Below are positions 46,647 through 58,495 of a stretch of 64,000 nt of DNA, piece after piece. The position numbers and the translations under genes are program-made. The number at the start of each line of letters is the position of its first letter. Position 1 is the first letter of the stretch. The stretch covers positions 1,308,501-1,372,500 of the forward strand of contig NC_015318.1 in the NCBI RefSeq assembly GCF_000194135.1. The letters are read 5' to 3'. The notes beneath the pieces are model-generated. The model saw only the letters and a program-made list of their open reading frames with translations. It had not been told where the DNA came from and made no database searches. This DNA is from Hippea maritima DSM 10411. Lineage in GTDB: Bacteria; Campylobacterota_A; Desulfurellia; Desulfurellales; Hippeaceae.

Positions 46647-47114
<468 letters not shown>

Positions 47115-47124
47115 TTACCTCTCC

Positions 47125-47499
47125 TTACTCCTTAGGCTTCTTTGTTCCGTACTTGGAGCGTCCCTGTTTCCTGCCTTCAACACCAGCAGCATCCAAGGCA
47201 CCCCTGATGATATGATACCTAACACCAGGCAAGTCCTTTACCCTTCCGCCTCTAACAAGAACAATAGAGTGCTCCTGCAGGTTATGCCCCTCACCTGGAA
47301 TGTAAGCGGTAACCTCATATCCACTTGTGAGTTTAACCCTTGCAACCTTTCTCAAAGCTGAGTTAGGTTTCTTCGGTGTCGTTGTATAAACCCTTGTACA
47401 AACACCCCTTCTTTGGGGGCATGCCTGAAGGGCCAAAGTTTTTTTCTTTGCCTTAACCTTTTTTCTACCCTTCCTTACAAGTTGGTTAATCGTAGGCAC
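47125..47499 (-). CDS. rpsL: 30S ribosomal protein S12
   Basis: Decoding-centre protein. [14 protein letters not shown] at the start (GTG codon), [20 protein letters not shown] and [20 protein letters not shown]. The lysines of the [10 protein letters not shown] loop are in the streptomycin-sensitive form. 124 residues. First gene of the str operon, with its own promoter in the 65-bp gap after rpoC. Confidence 0.97.
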   Translation of the reverse strand: MPTINQLVRKGRKKVKAKKKTLALQACPQRRGVCTRVYTTTPKKPNSALRKVARVKLTSGYEVTAYIPGEGHNLQEHSIVLVRGGRVKDLPGVRYHIIRGALDAAGVEGRKQGRSKYGTKKPKE

Positions 47500-47529
47500 T
47501 TCTTACCTCCCTTAAAATTTAGCTTGGCT

Positions 47530-47558
47530 AAACTAACAATAAAAGCTCGTTTTGTCAA
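47530..47558 (-). promoter_or_regulatory. Probable promoter of the str operon (rpsL)
   Basis: In the gap between rpoC and rpsL the minus strand has a perfect TTGACA (47553-47558) and, 17 bp further on, TAGTTT (47530-47535) as a weaker -10 box. About 25 nt then remain to the GGGAGG ribosome-binding site of rpsL. It would let str and S10 genes be expressed apart from rpoBC. Confidence 0.55.
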
Positions 47559-47564
47559 GACTTT

Positions 47565-50500
47565 TTAATTTTCTTGCTCATCTTTTTCAGCCGGCTCCAA
47601 AATTATCTCGTCAAATTTCTTCTGTCCTGTACCTACAGGTATTAATCTTCCGACAATGACATTTTCTTTTAATCCCCTTAGATAATCAACCTGTCCGCTT
47701 ATGGACGCTTCTGTCAAAACCCTTGTAGTCTCCTGGAAGCTTGCAGCAGAGATAAAACTATCTGTATTAAGAGATGCTTTCGTTATACCAAGTAGGACTA
47801 TCCTACCAATAGCCGGTTTTTTACCTCTGCGTCTAAGGATCTCATTCTTACGGGTAAATACGAATCTGTTGACAACCTCACCTTCTATGAAATCACTATC
47901 ACCAGCATCCTCTATGACAACTTTGGAGAGCATCTGTCTGACGATTATCTCTATATGCTTATCATTTATACTAACGCCTTGAAGCTTATACACCTGCTGA
48001 ATCTCACTAACCAGCATCTTTTGAAGTTCTCTTTCACCCAAAATGGCCAATATATCATGCGGATTTATAGCGCCATCTGTCAAAGGCTCGCCCATCTCAA
48101 CCCTATCACCTGGAAATACAAGCAACCTTTTGTTTCTTGGTATGAGGTATTCCTTTTTAACACCTCCCTTACCTACAGTAGATGTCACGATAACCTTTCT
48201 TTTGCCCTTGCTTTCCTTACCATAGGAAACAACGCCACTAATTTCACTGATAATAGCTGCATTTTTGGGCTTTTTTGCCTCAAACAATTCAGATACCCTT
48301 GGTAGGCCTCCTGTAATATCGGTTGTTTTGTCAAGCTCTTTAGGAATCTTTCCTATAACATCACCCGCCCTTACATATTCACCATTCTCTTTCTGCAGTA
48401 TAACACCGGGAGGTATATAATACATGGCATCTTCGTTTATATTTGAGAATTTCTTTATCTTACCATTTTCATCCACTATCTCTATCCTAGGCCTCTTGGT
48501 AAGATCCTTACTCTCAACAACTACATTACTTTTCAGAGAGGTGATTTTATCCACCTCTTCTTTTATTGTAACATGAGGAATCAAATCGACCCATTTTACA
48601 TAACCCTCGGCACCTGCAAGTAGGTAATCTGAGTAAGCATCCCACTCTGCTAAGGTTGTAGTGCTTATATAAAGTGTTGGATCGCTTTCAAATATTCTCC
48701 TTTTTTTCTCATCATCATAGCCAACAATAAGTGTGCCAGATTCAATAGTATCCCCGCTCTTAATATAGAGCTTAGAGCCCTTGGGCACGTAATACCTCAC
48801 TTTTTCTTCATTGTTTTTCATAATAACAACATGGGTTCCATGCCTGTTAATTACGCCATCTTTGGGTGTATCTATTTCAACAAAACCATCACCTTCAAGT
48901 GCAATAAGTTTAACTTTTCCGCCTTCTTCCGCTTTTACAAATCTCTTTATAGTCTGACCATTCTCAACAAATACTTTAGCAGCATAGGGAATCTTTTTAG
49001 GGACATCAAATATTTCAAGCACTCTCTCTACGAGCAAAGACAGGCTTTCCACTTCATCTCCGTCTTTTACGGAGAATATATACTTACCGATAGCATTTGC
49101 GCCACCTGCTATAATATCTTCTTGGTTTACAAAATCTACCTTTTTGAGCTTATATTCTTCAGAACCTATTCTTAGATAGTAATAAGCCTTATCCTCTTCT
49201 ATGTTAACTCTACCCTTATTTATTGAAACTATTTGTGGCTCTGTAACGAGTAACGCCGCATCTCTTCTTGATAACAATACTCTTTCATTATCAGAATTTA
49301 GAGCCGTATAAAAGTTAAAGAACCTTACAATACCAGCCCTCTTTGTTTCGGCAGACTTATTCTCCTTAGATAACCTTGAAGCCGTTCCACCAACATGGAA
49401 TGTTCTAAGCGTAAGCTGAGTTCCCGGCTCTCCAATAGATTGAGCTGCTATTATGCCAACTGCCTCACCTACATTAACCTTTCCACTTCTTGCCAAATCC
49501 CTGCCATAACACTTAGCACAAACGCCTCTCTCTGCTTTACATGTAAGCGTAGAGAATATTCTAACTTGCCTAATACCAGCAGCTGTTATCTTCTCAACAG
49601 CTTCTTCATCTATCTCGTTACCTTCTTCTACTATAACTTCATTGGTAAATGGGTCTACTATATCTTCGGCGGCTGTTCTACCTAAAATCCTATCGGCCAA
49701 GGACTCAATCTCCTCACCGTTAACCATAATAGCTGATACTTCTATACCTTCTGTCGTTCCACAATCATCCATCGTTATGGTAACGTCCTGAGCAACATCT
49801 ACAAGCTTTCTTGTTAGATAACCTGCATTGGCAGTTTTTAAAGCTGTATCTGCTAAACCTTTTCTTGCACCGTGGGTAGATGTGAAGTATTCAAGAACCG
49901 TCAATCCCTCTTTAAAGTTAGATTTAATAGGCGTTTCGATAATATCACCAGAAGGTTTTGCCATCAAACCCCTAACACCAGCCAACTGTCTCATCTGTTG
50001 CTGCGAGCCCCTTGCCCCTGAGTCGGCCATTATGTAAATAGAATTAAAACTTTCTCCGTATTCTCCGCCCAATTGCTTCATCATGGCTGCAGCAATTCTA
50101 TCCGTAGCTGAACTCCAAATATCAACCGACTTATTATACCTTTCCTTGTCAGTTAAAAGACCTTGTCTGTAGTCTTCTTGAATTTTTCTAACCTCTTCCT
50201 CAGCTTTACTTATGATTTCTGATTTTTCTTCAGGTACAACCATATCCTCTATGGATATAGAAACACCTGCCCTTGTTGATGTCTCAAATCCCAAATCCTT
50301 AACATCATCTAAAAACTTGACAACAACAGGTAAATCCGCATGTTTGTATAGATAGGATATAAGTTTATTCAAATCCTTTTTCTTGAAGAGCTTATTTACA
50401 TCTTTAAATGGTATTATCTTTGGCACTATCTCATAGAACAAAATCCTTCCAACGGTTGTATCGTGTATCTCTGAATCCACCCTAACCTTTATCTTAGCAT

Positions 50501-52127
50501 TCAAGCTGCAGACACCGTTTTCATAGGCAATTCTAACCTCCTCTGGCGATGAGAAAACCATGCCTTCGCCTTTTTGATTGTCCTTAGCTTTTGTCATATA
50601 ATAAACACCCAGAACCATATCTTGACTGGGCATAGCTATAGGATTGCCATGGGCAGGGGAAATTATGTTTTCCGTTGCAAGCATCAAAACTTCACTCTCC
50701 AAAACAGCCTCGGTACTTAACGGCACATGGACTGCCATCTGGTCACCATCAAAGTCTGCATTAAATGCCGGGCATACAAGTGGATGCAACCTTATAGCTT
50801 TCTCATCAGTCAATACAGCATGGAATGCCTGAATTGAAAGTCTGTGCAGTGTAGGAGCTCTATTGAGTAAGATTGGGTGTTCTTTTACAACATCTTCAAG
50901 TATATTCCAAACCTCTGGATCTTTTCTCTCGACCATCTTCTTGGCCGCTTTAACAGTTTGTGCATATCCCTCTTCAATAAGCTTATGGTGAATAAACGGT
51001 TTAAATAGCTCAAGGGCCATAATCTTGGGCAAACCACATTGATCCATTCTGAGATTCGGACCTGAAACAATAACGGAACGGCCGGAATAATCAACCCTCT
51101 TTCCAAGCAGGTTTCTTCTGAAACGCCCTTCTTTACCCCTGATAGACTCACTCAATGACTTTAAAGGCCTGTTGTTTGAAGCCCTAACAACTTGCTTCCT
51201 TCTACCGTTGTCTATAAGGGCATCAACAGCCTCCTGGAGCATTCTCTTCTCATTTCTTATGATAATTGACGGTGCTCCAAGTTCCATCAGCCTCTTTAGC
51301 CTATTGTTTCTATTTATAACCCTCCTGTAGAGGTCGTTTAAATCACTTGATGCAAACCTGCCACCCTCCAAAGACACCAAAGGCCTCAAATCAGGCGGTA
51401 AAACAGGTAAGACATCCAATATCATCCATTCTGGTTTATTACCACTTCGCTTAAATTGCTCGGCAAGTCTCATTCTCTTTATAAGCTTTTTCTTCTTTGC
51501 CTCTGACTTTGTTGATTCTATTTCATCTTTAAGTTCTAAAATTAGAAGGTCTAAGTCCATTTTTCTTAGGAGTTTCTGTATAGCAGAGGCACCCATCTCA
51601 GCTGTAAATCTTATGCCATACTTCTCAGAATAAGACCTATATTGTGATTCGTTCAAAACGGTTTTTACGGGCAATTCCTCAACTTCACTCTCTATAACTA
51701 TGTAAGACTCATAATAGATGACTCTTTCTAAATCCTTCAGCTTTACATCAAGCAGGGAAGCCATTATGCTGGGAACCGAGCGTAAATACCAAATATGAGC
51801 TACAGGTGCTGCAAGCTCTATGTGCCCCATCCTTTCGCGTCTAACCTTAGACTTTGTAACCTCAACACCGCACTTTTCACAAACTATACCCTCATATTTC
51901 TGCCTTTTATACTTACCACATAGGCATTCATAGTCCTTTATAGGCCCGAATATCTTTGCGCAAAACAAACCATCCCTTTCGGGTTTAAAGGTTCTATAGT
52001 TAATAGTTTCAGCTTTTTTTACCTCTCCGTGGCTCCATTCTCTAATCTTTTCAGGCGATGCCAATTTTATTCTTATAGCATCAAAGTCCTTGGAAGACTT
52101 AGGCTTACCTTTTAGAACTGTAAACAT
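47565..52127 (-). CDS. rpoC: DNA-directed RNA polymerase subunit beta'
   Basis: Catalytic subunit. Zinc-binding domain [20 protein letters not shown] near residue 70, the active-site [12 protein letters not shown] (the three Asp that hold Mg), second zinc site [17 protein letters not shown], and trigger-loop region [20 protein letters not shown]. After the trigger loop a long insertion of the SI3 kind (roughly 930-1330) precedes [20 protein letters not shown]. This makes 1520 residues, about 110 more than the E. coli protein. rpoB and rpoC are separate (12-nt gap), not fused. Confidence 0.98.
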   Translation of the reverse strand: MFTVLKGKPKSSKDFDAIRIKLASPEKIREWSHGEVKKAETINYRTFKPERDGLFCAKIFGPIKDYECLCGKYKRQKYEGIVCEKCGVEVTKSKVRRERMGHIELAAPVAHIWYLRSVPSIMASLLDVKLKDLERVIYYESYIVIESEVEELPVKTVLNESQYRSYSEKYGIRFTAEMGASAIQKLLRKMDLDLLILELKDEIESTKSEAKKKKLIKRMRLAEQFKRSGNKPEWMILDVLPVLPPDLRPLVSLEGGRFASSDLNDLYRRVINRNNRLKRLMELGAPSIIIRNEKRMLQEAVDALIDNGRRKQVVRASNNRPLKSLSESIRGKEGRFRRNLLGKRVDYSGRSVIVSGPNLRMDQCGLPKIMALELFKPFIHHKLIEEGYAQTVKAAKKMVERKDPEVWNILEDVVKEHPILLNRAPTLHRLSIQAFHAVLTDEKAIRLHPLVCPAFNADFDGDQMAVHVPLSTEAVLESEVLMLATENIISPAHGNPIAMPSQDMVLGVYYMTKAKDNQKGEGMVFSSPEEVRIAYENGVCSLNAKIKVRVDSEIHDTTVGRILFYEIVPKIIPFKDVNKLFKKKDLNKLISYLYKHADLPVVVKFLDDVKDLGFETSTRAGVSISIEDMVVPEEKSEIISKAEEEVRKIQEDYRQGLLTDKERYNKSVDIWSSATDRIAAAMMKQLGGEYGESFNSIYIMADSGARGSQQQMRQLAGVRGLMAKPSGDIIETPIKSNFKEGLTVLEYFTSTHGARKGLADTALKTANAGYLTRKLVDVAQDVTITMDDCGTTEGIEVSAIMVNGEEIESLADRILGRTAAEDIVDPFTNEVIVEEGNEIDEEAVEKITAAGIRQVRIFSTLTCKAERGVCAKCYGRDLARSGKVNVGEAVGIIAAQSIGEPGTQLTLRTFHVGGTASRLSKENKSAETKRAGIVRFFNFYTALNSDNERVLLSRRDAALLVTEPQIVSINKGRVNIEEDKAYYYLRIGSEEYKLKKVDFVNQEDIIAGGANAIGKYIFSVKDGDEVESLSLLVERVLEIFDVPKKIPYAAKVFVENGQTIKRFVKAEEGGKVKLIALEGDGFVEIDTPKDGVINRHGTHVVIMKNNEEKVRYYVPKGSKLYIKSGDTIESGTLIVGYDDEKKRRIFESDPTLYISTTTLAEWDAYSDYLLAGAEGYVKWVDLIPHVTIKEEVDKITSLKSNVVVESKDLTKRPRIEIVDENGKIKKFSNINEDAMYYIPPGVILQKENGEYVRAGDVIGKIPKELDKTTDITGGLPRVSELFEAKKPKNAAIISEISGVVSYGKESKGKRKVIVTSTVGKGGVKKEYLIPRNKRLLVFPGDRVEMGEPLTDGAINPHDILAILGERELQKMLVSEIQQVYKLQGVSINDKHIEIIVRQMLSKVVIEDAGDSDFIEGEVVNRFVFTRKNEILRRRGKKPAIGRIVLLGITKASLNTDSFISAASFQETTRVLTEASISGQVDYLRGLKENVIVGRLIPVGTGQKKFDEIILEPAEKDEQEN

Positions 52128-52139
52128 ACCTGGCTCCCC

Positions 52140-55100
52140 CTATTTCCTTCTTATATCCTTAAGCAGCTCCACATCCAAACACAGAGCCTGCATTTCCTTT
52201 ACCAACACGTTGAACGATTCTGGAACACCGCCCAACGGGATTGGTCTTCCCTTAACGATTGCCTCATATGTCAACTTTCTACCATCAACGTCGTCGGATT
52301 TTACTGTTAACATCTCATGGAGTGTATAAGCTGCACCGTATCCCTCAAGTGCCCAAACCTCCATCTCTCCGAACCTCTGGCCACCAAAGTTGGCTTTTCC
52401 CCCAAGAGGCTGTTGAGTAACCAAAGAATACGGGCCAACACTCCTTGCATGAACTTTATCATCAACAAGATGGTGTAGTTTTAATACATACATGACACCA
52501 ACGGTTACAGGCTCTAAGAACTTCTCACCCGTTATACCATCATAGACCTCACTCTTAAGCCTCTTAAAGCCTAGAAGACCCTCTAAATATTCCAAATCCT
52601 TTTCTTTTGCACCTTCAAATACAGGGTTTGCAAAGTGAACGCCTCTTACCCATTCCTTAGCATACTTTTCTACCTCTTCATCACTTAAACTCTCTATAAG
52701 TTCTCCTGCCTTCTCGCTATTGTATATCTTTTTGAGAAAGTCTTTCAGTATATCCTTTCTTCCAGCCTTAAGCAGATGGTCTATTTTCTTACCTAGGCCT
52801 TTTGAGAGCCACCCAAGGTGGGTTTCCATAATTTGGCCAATGTTCATTCTGGAGGGAACACCAAGAGGATTTAAAACTATATCAACAGGTGTCCCATCTT
52901 CCAAGAAAGGCAAATCTTGAACAGGCAAGATTTTTGATACAACACCTTTATTTCCATGGCGACCACTCATCTTATCGCCAACGGAAAGCTTTCTTTTTGT
53001 TGCTACATAGACATTGACAACAGAGATAACACCAGGAGGCAAGTCACTTTCTTTCTCAACCCCTTTTATAAGCTTAGTATGATAATCTTTGATGGATTTC
53101 TCCATTTCTTTATAGTGCCTATTCAAAGCTTTTATATCAAAATCCTTAGGCAAAAGCGGCACAAGTTCTTTTTCGGATAATCCCTCAAGCTCTTCTTTTG
53201 TCTTTATGTCACTTTCAATTATTGCATCTTTAATACTATCGAGTCTTAGCTTACTCAACAATTCGAGCTTATGCTTAAGTTCCTTATTTATCTTTTCTTT
53301 CTGCTGCTCTATTATTTCCTTTTCCCTTGGATTAATTTTTGCCCCACGCCTGTGCATAATTCTAACATCAACTACTATACCGCTTGTATCCGGAGGAACT
53401 CTAAGTGATGTATCGGCAACATTGGTAGCTTTCTCTCCAAATATTGAGCGCAAGAGTTTCTCTTCTGGAGAATAATGGGTTTCAGCTTTCGGTGTAACCT
53501 TACCTACAAGTACATCATTCGGCTTTACATAGGCACCAATTCTAACTATGCCATTTTTGTCTAAATTTCTCAATGTCTCACTTGAAGCATTAGGTATATC
53601 TGCCGTTATCTCTTCCATGCCAAATTTGGTATCCCTTACATAGAGGGTAAATTCTTTTATATGTATCGAGGTGTACAAATCCTCCTCAACGACCCTTCTT
53701 GAGATTGTAATACCATCCTCATAATTGTAGCCCCTCCAAGATACAAAAGCCACAACTAAGTTTTTACCCAAAGCAAGTTCTCCCTTATCCATAGAAGGTC
53801 CATCTGCTATGATTTGACCTGTCTTTACCTCATCACCTACATCAACTATAGGGTTATGGGAGAAACAGGTATCTTGGTTTGAGCGAATAAATTTTTTCAA
53901 TGGATAGACATCTAGCTCATAACCATTCTCTGTTTTGCAAGAGATGTATATCTTATCGTCTATCCTTACAACCTTACCGTCTCTTTTAGCCACTACAGCA
54001 TAGCGTGAATATTTTGCAACAACAGGCTCAAGGCCAGTACCCACAAGCGGCGCTTCAGGTCTAATAAGGGGAACAGCCTGTCTTTGCATGTTAGACCCCA
54101 TCAATGCCCTATTGGCATCATCGTGCTCCAAAAAAGGAATTAAACCTGCGGCAACGGAAACTATCTGATTTGTTGAAATATCCATAAGGTCAACATCTTC
54201 CCTTTTTACAACAACAAATTCACCATCTTTCCTTGCAGAGACATATTCGTTTTTAAATGTTCCATCTTCATTTAACGGTGCAGAAGCCTGGGCTATTATA
54301 TGACCCTTCTCCTTCGATGCTGAAAGATAAACAACCTCATCTGTAACCCTTCCATCTTTTACAATCCTATATGGAGTTTCTATAAAGCCAAATTCATTTA
54401 TTTTAGCATAAACGGCTAACGATGAAATAAGTCCAATGTTGGCACCCTCTGGGGTTTCTATAGGACATATTCTACCGTAATGAGTTGGATGTACGTCTCT
54501 TACTTCGAAACCAGCTCTTTCTCTGGTAAGACCGCCGCTTCCCAATGCAGACAACCTTCTTTTATGTGAAATTTCAGAAAGGATATTGGTTTGATCCAAA
54601 AATTGAGACAGCTGACCTGTAGAAAAGAAGTCCTTTATAGCAACAGCCACTGGTTTGGCATTTATCACATCATAGGGCATGATATTTTCCGCATCGGACA
54701 TTACCATCTTATCCTTTATGAGCCTTTGCATTCTCAAAAGGCCATTCCTTATCTCACGGTAAAGCTGATCCCCTACAAGGTTAACCTTCCTATTGGAAAG
54801 GCTGTCAACATCATCAGGAATTACTTGATCATTTTCAAGCAAAACTACATGTTTTATAAGACCCACAAAATCTTCCCTCGTGAGGGTTCTAACATCTTCT
54901 GGCACATTTATATTAAATGTTTCATTTAATCTTATTCTTCCCTCTTGAGATACATCATATCTCTCTGGATTAAAAAACAGATTCTCAAAGAATTTCTTGG
55001 CATCTTCTATAGATGTATGTTCACCCGGCCTTAGAAGTGTATGTATAAATACCCTTGCCAAATCATCAATAGCTATACTGTCCGGTAAGGCAACTTTTCT

Positions 55101-56174
55101 TTTCCTTAAAACCTCCCTTGATGCTATAACAGTATTTAAAATGAGATAGTCATCAAATTTTGAGTATAGGACATTAAACTCCTTATCAAACTTCTTTAAA
55201 AAGCCTAATTTTTCCTTGGTTATCTTAGTGCCTATACCCAAAACTACATCTACGCCTTCTTCATCTTCAGCCTCTACAATCTCAGCCGAATACTTATTGT
55301 AAAGCTCGCTTTCTCTTATCGGTACATATTCAACGCCAACATCTTTAAGTTGTCTAAATAGCCTAGTAGTGAGCTTTCTTCCTTCCTTTATTACAACTTC
55401 ACCATCAATCTCCACATCTTTATCAACTTTAAAACCTATTATAGATTCACTTAGCTGCGCAAATATTTGACCGTTTTCTATCTTTACCCTTACAACCTCA
55501 TAGAATTCCCTTAATATATCGGCCTCACTCATACCCATAGCCTGAAGCAGTATCGTGGCAGGGAATTTCTTCTTCCTGTCAATTCTGGTAGATAGAACCT
55601 CTCTCGGCTCTGTCTCAAACTCTACCCAGCTTCCTCTTTCTGGGATTATCTGGGCATAATAGAGTCCTTTTCCACCTATATCACCCGTCTTTTTGAATAT
55701 GACACCTGGTGAGCGATGAAGCTGTCCAACTATAACTCTTTCAACTCCGTTTATAATAAAACTACCAGATTCAGTTATAAGGGGAATTTCACCTACATAT
55801 ATTTCCTGCTCTTTTATGTCCTCAACACCTATTTTTTCACCCGTTTGTTCATCTACAGTCCACTGGGTAAGCCTAACTTTTATTATGAGATTGCCTGTGT
55901 AAGAAATTCCTTTAACCTTACATTCATCTGGATCAAATTTGGGTGGGGTTATATCCCAATCAACCAACTCAAGTCTAAGCCTACCATGCACATCATCTAT
56001 AGGAAAAATGGACTTTAAAGCATTATCCAAATTTTTTTCTTTTTTGCTGTTCTTTTCCAAGAATGTTTGGTATGAATTTATGTTAAGCCTTAAAAGGTCA
56101 GGAATCTCCAAAACCTTTTTAGCTTTTGAAAAGTTCACACGCATTCTATATTCCAATTTAAGAGGCTCAGCCAT
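52140..56174 (-). CDS. rpoB: DNA-directed RNA polymerase subunit beta
   Basis: Catalytic-core subunit. Blocks: LFFNPERYDVSQEGRIRLNE, the rifampicin region FFSTGQLSQFLDQTNILSEI then HKRRLSALGSGGLTRERAG, GYNYEDGITISRRVVEEDLY, SVGDKMSGRHGNKGVVSKIL and PLGGKANFGGQRFGEMEVWA. 1344 residues. The rifampicin-region residues look like the sensitive form. Separated from rplL by 104 bp that hold a terminator. Confidence 0.98.
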   Translation of the reverse strand: MAEPLKLEYRMRVNFSKAKKVLEIPDLLRLNINSYQTFLEKNSKKEKNLDNALKSIFPIDDVHGRLRLELVDWDITPPKFDPDECKVKGISYTGNLIIKVRLTQWTVDEQTGEKIGVEDIKEQEIYVGEIPLITESGSFIINGVERVIVGQLHRSPGVIFKKTGDIGGKGLYYAQIIPERGSWVEFETEPREVLSTRIDRKKKFPATILLQAMGMSEADILREFYEVVRVKIENGQIFAQLSESIIGFKVDKDVEIDGEVVIKEGRKLTTRLFRQLKDVGVEYVPIRESELYNKYSAEIVEAEDEEGVDVVLGIGTKITKEKLGFLKKFDKEFNVLYSKFDDYLILNTVIASREVLRKRKVALPDSIAIDDLARVFIHTLLRPGEHTSIEDAKKFFENLFFNPERYDVSQEGRIRLNETFNINVPEDVRTLTREDFVGLIKHVVLLENDQVIPDDVDSLSNRKVNLVGDQLYREIRNGLLRMQRLIKDKMVMSDAENIMPYDVINAKPVAVAIKDFFSTGQLSQFLDQTNILSEISHKRRLSALGSGGLTRERAGFEVRDVHPTHYGRICPIETPEGANIGLISSLAVYAKINEFGFIETPYRIVKDGRVTDEVVYLSASKEKGHIIAQASAPLNEDGTFKNEYVSARKDGEFVVVKREDVDLMDISTNQIVSVAAGLIPFLEHDDANRALMGSNMQRQAVPLIRPEAPLVGTGLEPVVAKYSRYAVVAKRDGKVVRIDDKIYISCKTENGYELDVYPLKKFIRSNQDTCFSHNPIVDVGDEVKTGQIIADGPSMDKGELALGKNLVVAFVSWRGYNYEDGITISRRVVEEDLYTSIHIKEFTLYVRDTKFGMEEITADIPNASSETLRNLDKNGIVRIGAYVKPNDVLVGKVTPKAETHYSPEEKLLRSIFGEKATNVADTSLRVPPDTSGIVVDVRIMHRRGAKINPREKEIIEQQKEKINKELKHKLELLSKLRLDSIKDAIIESDIKTKEELEGLSEKELVPLLPKDFDIKALNRHYKEMEKSIKDYHTKLIKGVEKESDLPPGVISVVNVYVATKRKLSVGDKMSGRHGNKGVVSKILPVQDLPFLEDGTPVDIVLNPLGVPSRMNIGQIMETHLGWLSKGLGKKIDHLLKAGRKDILKDFLKKIYNSEKAGELIESLSDEEVEKYAKEWVRGVHFANPVFEGAKEKDLEYLEGLLGFKRLKSEVYDGITGEKFLEPVTVGVMYVLKLHHLVDDKVHARSVGPYSLVTQQPLGGKANFGGQRFGEMEVWALEGYGAAYTLHEMLTVKSDDVDGRKLTYEAIVKGRPIPLGGVPESFNVLVKEMQALCLDVELLKDIRRK

Positions 56175-56217
56175 TATGCACCTCGTTTATTTTTAATAGA
56201 AAAGGTTTATTTTTTAG

Positions 56218-56252
56218 AAAAAAAAAGGAAAGAGACATAAGCCTCTTTCCTT
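56218..56252 (-). terminator. Intrinsic terminator/attenuator between rplL and rpoB
   Basis: On the minus strand a perfect 10-bp stem AAGGAAAGAG/CTCTTTCCTT (56243-56252 with 56225-56234), an 8-nt loop, then an unbroken run of nine T (56226-56218). It is the strongest terminator form in the window. Partial termination at the same place is known in E. coli, where it lowers rpoBC expression relative to rplJL. Confidence 0.9.
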
Positions 56253-56278
56253 GCCGTTTTATCCCCTTCAAGATAAAC

Positions 56279-56668
56279 TTATTTAATCTCTATCTCTGCG
56301 CCAACCTCTTCAAGCTTAGCCTTAATCTGTTCTGCCTCTTCCTTGCTGACCTTCTCTTTCACGGCCTTTGGAGCGGAGTCAACCAAAGCTTTAGCCTCTT
56401 TGAGTCCAAGACCTGTAATCTCTCTAACAACCTTAATAACCTGGATCTTCTTGTCGCCAGCCTTGTTGAGAACTACATCGAACTCTGTTTTCTCCTCAGC
56501 AGCAGCCTCACCGCCAGCAGCTGGAGCGGCAGCTGCAGCAACAGCAGCAATAGGTGCAGCAGCACTTACACCGAATTTATCTTCAAGCTCCTTAACAAAT
56601 TCAGCCAACTCAACAACTGTCATATTCTCAATAAAAGCAATAACATCCTCTTTTGTAATCTCAGCCAT
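56279..56668 (-). CDS. rplL: 50S ribosomal protein L7/L12
   Basis: Stalk protein that recruits translational GTPases. N-terminal dimerisation domain [20 protein letters not shown], an Ala-rich hinge, and the C-terminal domain [20 protein letters not shown] with [20 protein letters not shown]. 129 residues. Eighteen nt after rplJ. Confidence 0.97.
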   Translation of the reverse strand: MAEITKEDVIAFIENMTVVELAEFVKELEDKFGVSAAAPIAAVAAAAAPAAGGEAAAEEKTEFDVVLNKAGDKKIQVIKVVREITGLGLKEAKALVDSAPKAVKEKVSKEEAEQIKAKLEEVGAEIEIK

Positions 56669-56686
56669 CTCTAATCAAACCTCCTC

Positions 56687-57208
56687 TTAATTTTCTTTCT
56701 TTTTCTCTTCTATTGCTTTAAGCGCATACAGAAGCTGCCTTATATTTGCAGCCAATACATTGACAAAGCCAGATATAGGTGCTTTCATTGTGCCCAACAC
56801 CTGAGCAAGTAGCACTTCTTTTGGCGGCAGACTGCTCAAAGCCTTTATATCTTCGGCAGAAAGTAGTTTACCACCCAAGAATCCAAACTTGACTTCAAGT
56901 TTTTTAAACTCCTTGGACTTATCTACAAGGAGCTTTGCCAAAGCTGCAGGGTCATCAAACCCTAAAGCAAAAGCGTTAGCACCTTTTAGCTGTTCCTTCA
57001 TGGCATCCCATGGAGTACCCTCAATGGCCTTCTTTACGATGTTGTTCTTAATAACATTAAAGGTGCAACCAGCCTTCTTAATCTCATTCCTAATGTTTTC
57101 CATCTCAGCTACAGTAAGACCGCTATAACCTGCCACTATGACAATCTTGGCCTCTTGTAGCTGTTCAGCTAACCGTTTGGCTAGCTCTACCTTTCTCTCT
57201 TTCTTCAA
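56687..57208 (-). CDS. rplJ: 50S ribosomal protein L10
   Basis: Stalk base protein that anchors L7/L12 dimers. VIVAGYSGLTVAEMENIRNE, CTFNVIKNNIVKKAIEGT and the C-terminal L12-binding helix. 173 residues. The start is a TTG at 57208, preceded by AGGAGG at 6 nt. It follows an L10 leader, by which L10(L7/L12)4 would repress its own operon. Confidence 0.95.
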   Translation of the reverse strand: MKKERKVELAKRLAEQLQEAKIVIVAGYSGLTVAEMENIRNEIKKAGCTFNVIKNNIVKKAIEGTPWDAMKEQLKGANAFALGFDDPAALAKLLVDKSKEFKKLEVKFGFLGGKLLSAEDIKALSSLPPKEVLLAQVLGTMKAPISGFVNVLAANIRQLLYALKAIEEKKKEN

Positions 57209-57211
57209 TAT

Positions 57212-57300
57212 CCCCCTCCTTTCCTGGACGGGCCAAAAACTGGTCTCCTGCAGGCTCTCTTTAAAGCCCCAAAGCTACCCACAGTCTTTGACCTCTAAAT
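57212..57300 (-). promoter_or_regulatory. L10 leader (autoregulatory RNA)
   Basis: The 100-nt gap before rplJ holds on the minus strand GGTCAAAGACTGTGGG, a small hairpin GGCT-loop-AGCC and GCCTGCAGGAGACCAG, the pattern of ribosomal L10 leaders (CAAAGAC..., GCCUGC.GAGG). Complementary ends GGTC.../...GACC can close the structure. Known members bind the L10-L7/L12 complex and repress translation. Confidence 0.8.
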
Positions 57301-57308
57301 AATTTATA

Positions 57309-58007
57309 TTAACGCTGAAGTGATTGCACATTTATCCTCACACTTGGTGAGTGTGTAGTTGCTATATGAAAAGATTTTATATATTTACCCTTGGCTGCAG
57401 CTGGTTTAGCTTTCATTATTGCCTCATACAAAGCAAATATATTCTCTTTAAGCTTTTCATCTTCAAAAGATTTTTTTCCAACGCCTGCATGTATATTTGC
57501 TGTTTTATCTACCCTAAACTCAATCTCTCCAGCTTTTGCCCTTTTGACAGCGTCAGCTACATCAAAAGTAACAGTCCCCACCTTTGGGTTTGGCATTAAG
57601 CCTCTTGGACCCAAAATCTTACCTAAACGACCCACAACACCCATCATATCGGGTGTTGCTATAACCTTGTCAAATTCAAGCCAGCCTTCTTTTGCGATCT
57701 TATCTGCATATTCCTGGCCGCCCACATAATCAGCACCAGCCTCTTCTGCTTCTTTTATTTTTTCACCCTTTGCAAACACTAAAACCCTAACGGTCTTACC
57801 CGTTCCATAGGGCAAAGCCACAGATCCTCTAACAACTTGGTCTGAATGTCTCGGGTCAACCCCAAGCCTCATGTGCACCTCTACAGTCTCATCATAGTTA
57901 GCATAAGCTATCTCTTTGAGAATCTTTAAGGCTTCATCCAAAGAATATTCCTTCAAGTAATCGTACTTCTTCAAAGCTTCAATGTACTTTTTACCTCTTT
58001 TTGCCAT
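57309..58007 (-). CDS. rplA: 50S ribosomal protein L1
   Basis: L1-stalk protein that moves deacylated tRNA out of the E site. [55 protein letters not shown]. 232 residues. Forty-four nt after rplK. Confidence 0.97.
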   Translation of the reverse strand: MAKRGKKYIEALKKYDYLKEYSLDEALKILKEIAYANYDETVEVHMRLGVDPRHSDQVVRGSVALPYGTGKTVRVLVFAKGEKIKEAEEAGADYVGGQEYADKIAKEGWLEFDKVIATPDMMGVVGRLGKILGPRGLMPNPKVGTVTFDVADAVKRAKAGEIEFRVDKTANIHAGVGKKSFEDEKLKENIFALYEAIMKAKPAAAKGKYIKSFHIATTHSPSVRINVQSLQR

Positions 58008-58051
58008 CGCTCCTCCCTTCGAGCTCCCACCTTAATGTGGTAATAAAGATT

Positions 58052-58483
58052 TCAAAACTCCTCTACTTCTACACCCATATTGATAGCTGTTCCAGCTACT
58101 ATCTTCATAGCCTTCTCAATATCATCCGTATTAAGATCGGGTAGCTTTATCTTTGCAATCTCTTCAAGCTGCTGCTTGCTTAGTTTTCCGACCTTCTGTC
58201 TTGCTGCATCGGATGAGCCTTTCTCTATCCCCAAAGCTTTCTTAATAAGAGAACTTGCCGGTGGAGTCTTTGTTATAAAATCAAAAGACCTATCTGAATA
58301 AACAGTGATAACAACAGGAACAATATCCCCGACCCTGTCCTTTGTAACATCATTAAATTTTTTAACAAAGTCCATTATGTTTACACCATGCTGACCCAAA
58401 GCAGGACCAACAGGCGGAGCAGGTGATGCCTTTCCCGCTTCTATCTGAAGCTTAATTTGAGCAGCTACCTCTTTCTTAGCCAT
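58052..58483 (-). CDS. rplK: 50S ribosomal protein L11
   Basis: GTPase-centre protein. [39 protein letters not shown] and the later [20 protein letters not shown]. 143 residues. Twelve nt after nusG. Confidence 0.97.
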   Translation of the reverse strand: MAKKEVAAQIKLQIEAGKASPAPPVGPALGQHGVNIMDFVKKFNDVTKDRVGDIVPVVITVYSDRSFDFITKTPPASSLIKKALGIEKGSSDAARQKVGKLSKQQLEEIAKIKLPDLNTDDIEKAMKIVAGTAINMGVEVEEF

Positions 58484-58495
58484 TGCAAAACTCCT

